Positions 6,246-6,771 of a stretch of 6,771 nucleotides of DNA are shown here, piece after piece. The stretch comes from an uncultured Actinomycetes bacterium (GTDB taxonomy: Bacteria; Actinomycetota; Actinomycetes; Nanopelagicales; Nanopelagicaceae): assembly GCA_903922325.1 (NCBI GenBank), contig CAIXTG010000100.1:1-6771 (forward strand), given 5' to 3'. The position numbers and the translations under genes are program-made. Numbering within the stretch: the stretch's first letter is position 1; each line of letters starts with the position of its first letter. The notes beneath the pieces are model-generated. The model saw nothing but the letters and a program-made list of their open reading frames with translations. It did not search any database and was not told the origin of the DNA.

Positions 6246-6771
6246 ATCGACGTGGCTCGGAGATCAAGACCTTTTCTAAGGCCTCAAACTCTTCGATGCA
6301 CTTTCCGGAACCTTCAGCAACTGCATCGAGTGGACGCTCGGCAATATGAATTGGCATACCTGTCTCTTTGCGCAAACGCTCGTCAAGACCCTTAAGCAAC
6401 GCACCGCCACCAGTTAGCACGATGCCGCGGTCCATCAAGTCACTTGATAGTTCTGGCGGACACTTATCAAGCGTGCTCTTAACTGCGTTAACAATTGCAT
6501 TTACTGGTTCTTCGAGTGCTTTACGAATTTCAGCAGCTGATACAACAATTGTCTTTGGTAGACCGGTTGCTAAATCGCGACCGCGAATTTCGGCATCTGG
6601 CTCACCTGGAAGCGGATAAGCCGAACCAATCGCCATCTTGATTTCTTCAGCTGTGCGCTCGCCCAGCAATAGTGAAAATTCCTTCTTAACCCAAGTAATA
6701 ATGGCTTGATCTAGCTCATCGCCACCAACACGGATTGATAGGGCTACCACGATGCCACCGAGTGAAATAAC
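6244..6771 (-). CDS. mreB: MreB, actin-like cytoskeletal protein, C-terminal half (5' end beyond the window)
   Basis: Bacterial actin homologue that polymerises on the inner membrane face and directs side-wall synthesis. The frame is open from the window edge at 6771 to TAG at 6244-6246, giving the last 175 residues of a protein usually about 340-350 aa long. The first visible residues, VISLGGIVVALSIRVGGDELD, lie just after the second phosphate-binding loop of the actin fold. GERTAEEIK (37-45 of the visible part) and the adenosine-binding motif GIVLTGGGALLKG (116-128) are typical MreB. The GTG at 6750-6748 codes for an internal Val and is not a start. MreB-like paralogues (Mbl type) are possible in principle, but position directly before mreC argues for MreB itself. 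The promoter of the operon must lie upstream of the window. Confidence 0.96.
   Translation of the reverse strand, partial: VISLGGIVVALSIRVGGDELDQAIITWVKKEFSLLLGERTAEEIKMAIGSAYPLPGEPDAEIRGRDLATGLPKTIVVSAAEIRKALEEPVNAIVNAVKSTLDKCPPELSSDLMDRGIVLTGGGALLKGLDERLRKETGMPIHIAERPLDAVAEGSGKCIEEFEALEKVLISEPRR

Noticed and set aside
6244..6750. MreB as a short complete protein starting at GTG 6750
   Set aside because: The frame continues upstream to the window edge with MreB residues VISLGGI, so the GTG is an internal Val codon.
1..6771. Mobile elements, CRISPR, tRNA/rRNA, toxin-antitoxin or defence genes
   Set aside because: I looked on both strands and found no transposase or integrase motifs, spaced repeats or RNA gene folds. 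The window is packed with housekeeping genes.

Overview
The window is a minus-strand block from what looks like a low-GC actinobacterium. It carries the end of a rod-shape (elongasome) operon followed by the front of an RNase E/G gene. Three things point to this host: the gene order mreB-mreC-mreD-PBP2-rodA with an RNase E/G gene close by; an RNase E with a long Ala/Lys/Pro- and Arg-rich N-terminal extension, as in actinobacterial RNase E; and modest GC (a sample line counts at 26 of 60) with many AAA, GAA and ATT codons. Freshwater Nanopelagicales (acI, 'Planktophila'-like) would fit. That placement is an inference from style, not from a database search.

Layout in the direction of transcription, from high to low coordinates: mreB (3' half only, 6771-6244), mreC (6233-5301), mreD (5298-4777), the class B PBP2 gene mrdA (4780-2687), rodA (2687-1533), a 199-base gap with several inverted repeats (1532-1334), then rne/rng (1333 to beyond base 1, N-terminal 444 codons only). 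Spacing is very tight from mreB to rodA: 10 nt, 2 nt, a 4-nt ATGA overlap and a 1-nt TAATG overlap. These five genes are therefore almost certainly one translationally coupled transcript whose promoter lies upstream of the window.

Together the five genes make the lateral-wall synthesis machine. MreB is the cytoplasmic actin-like scaffold. MreC and MreD are the membrane and periplasmic-side linkers. RodA is the SEDS glycan polymerase and PBP2 its partner transpeptidase. All key motifs visible in these proteins are intact. RNase E then starts what is probably a separate or partly separate transcription unit for mRNA decay and rRNA processing.

I see no mobile element, CRISPR array, tRNA/rRNA gene or defence system, and no clear novel system. 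The parts most worth a second look are the structured leader ahead of rne, the low-complexity N-terminal extension of RNase E, and the cysteine-rich extracytoplasmic part of PBP2.
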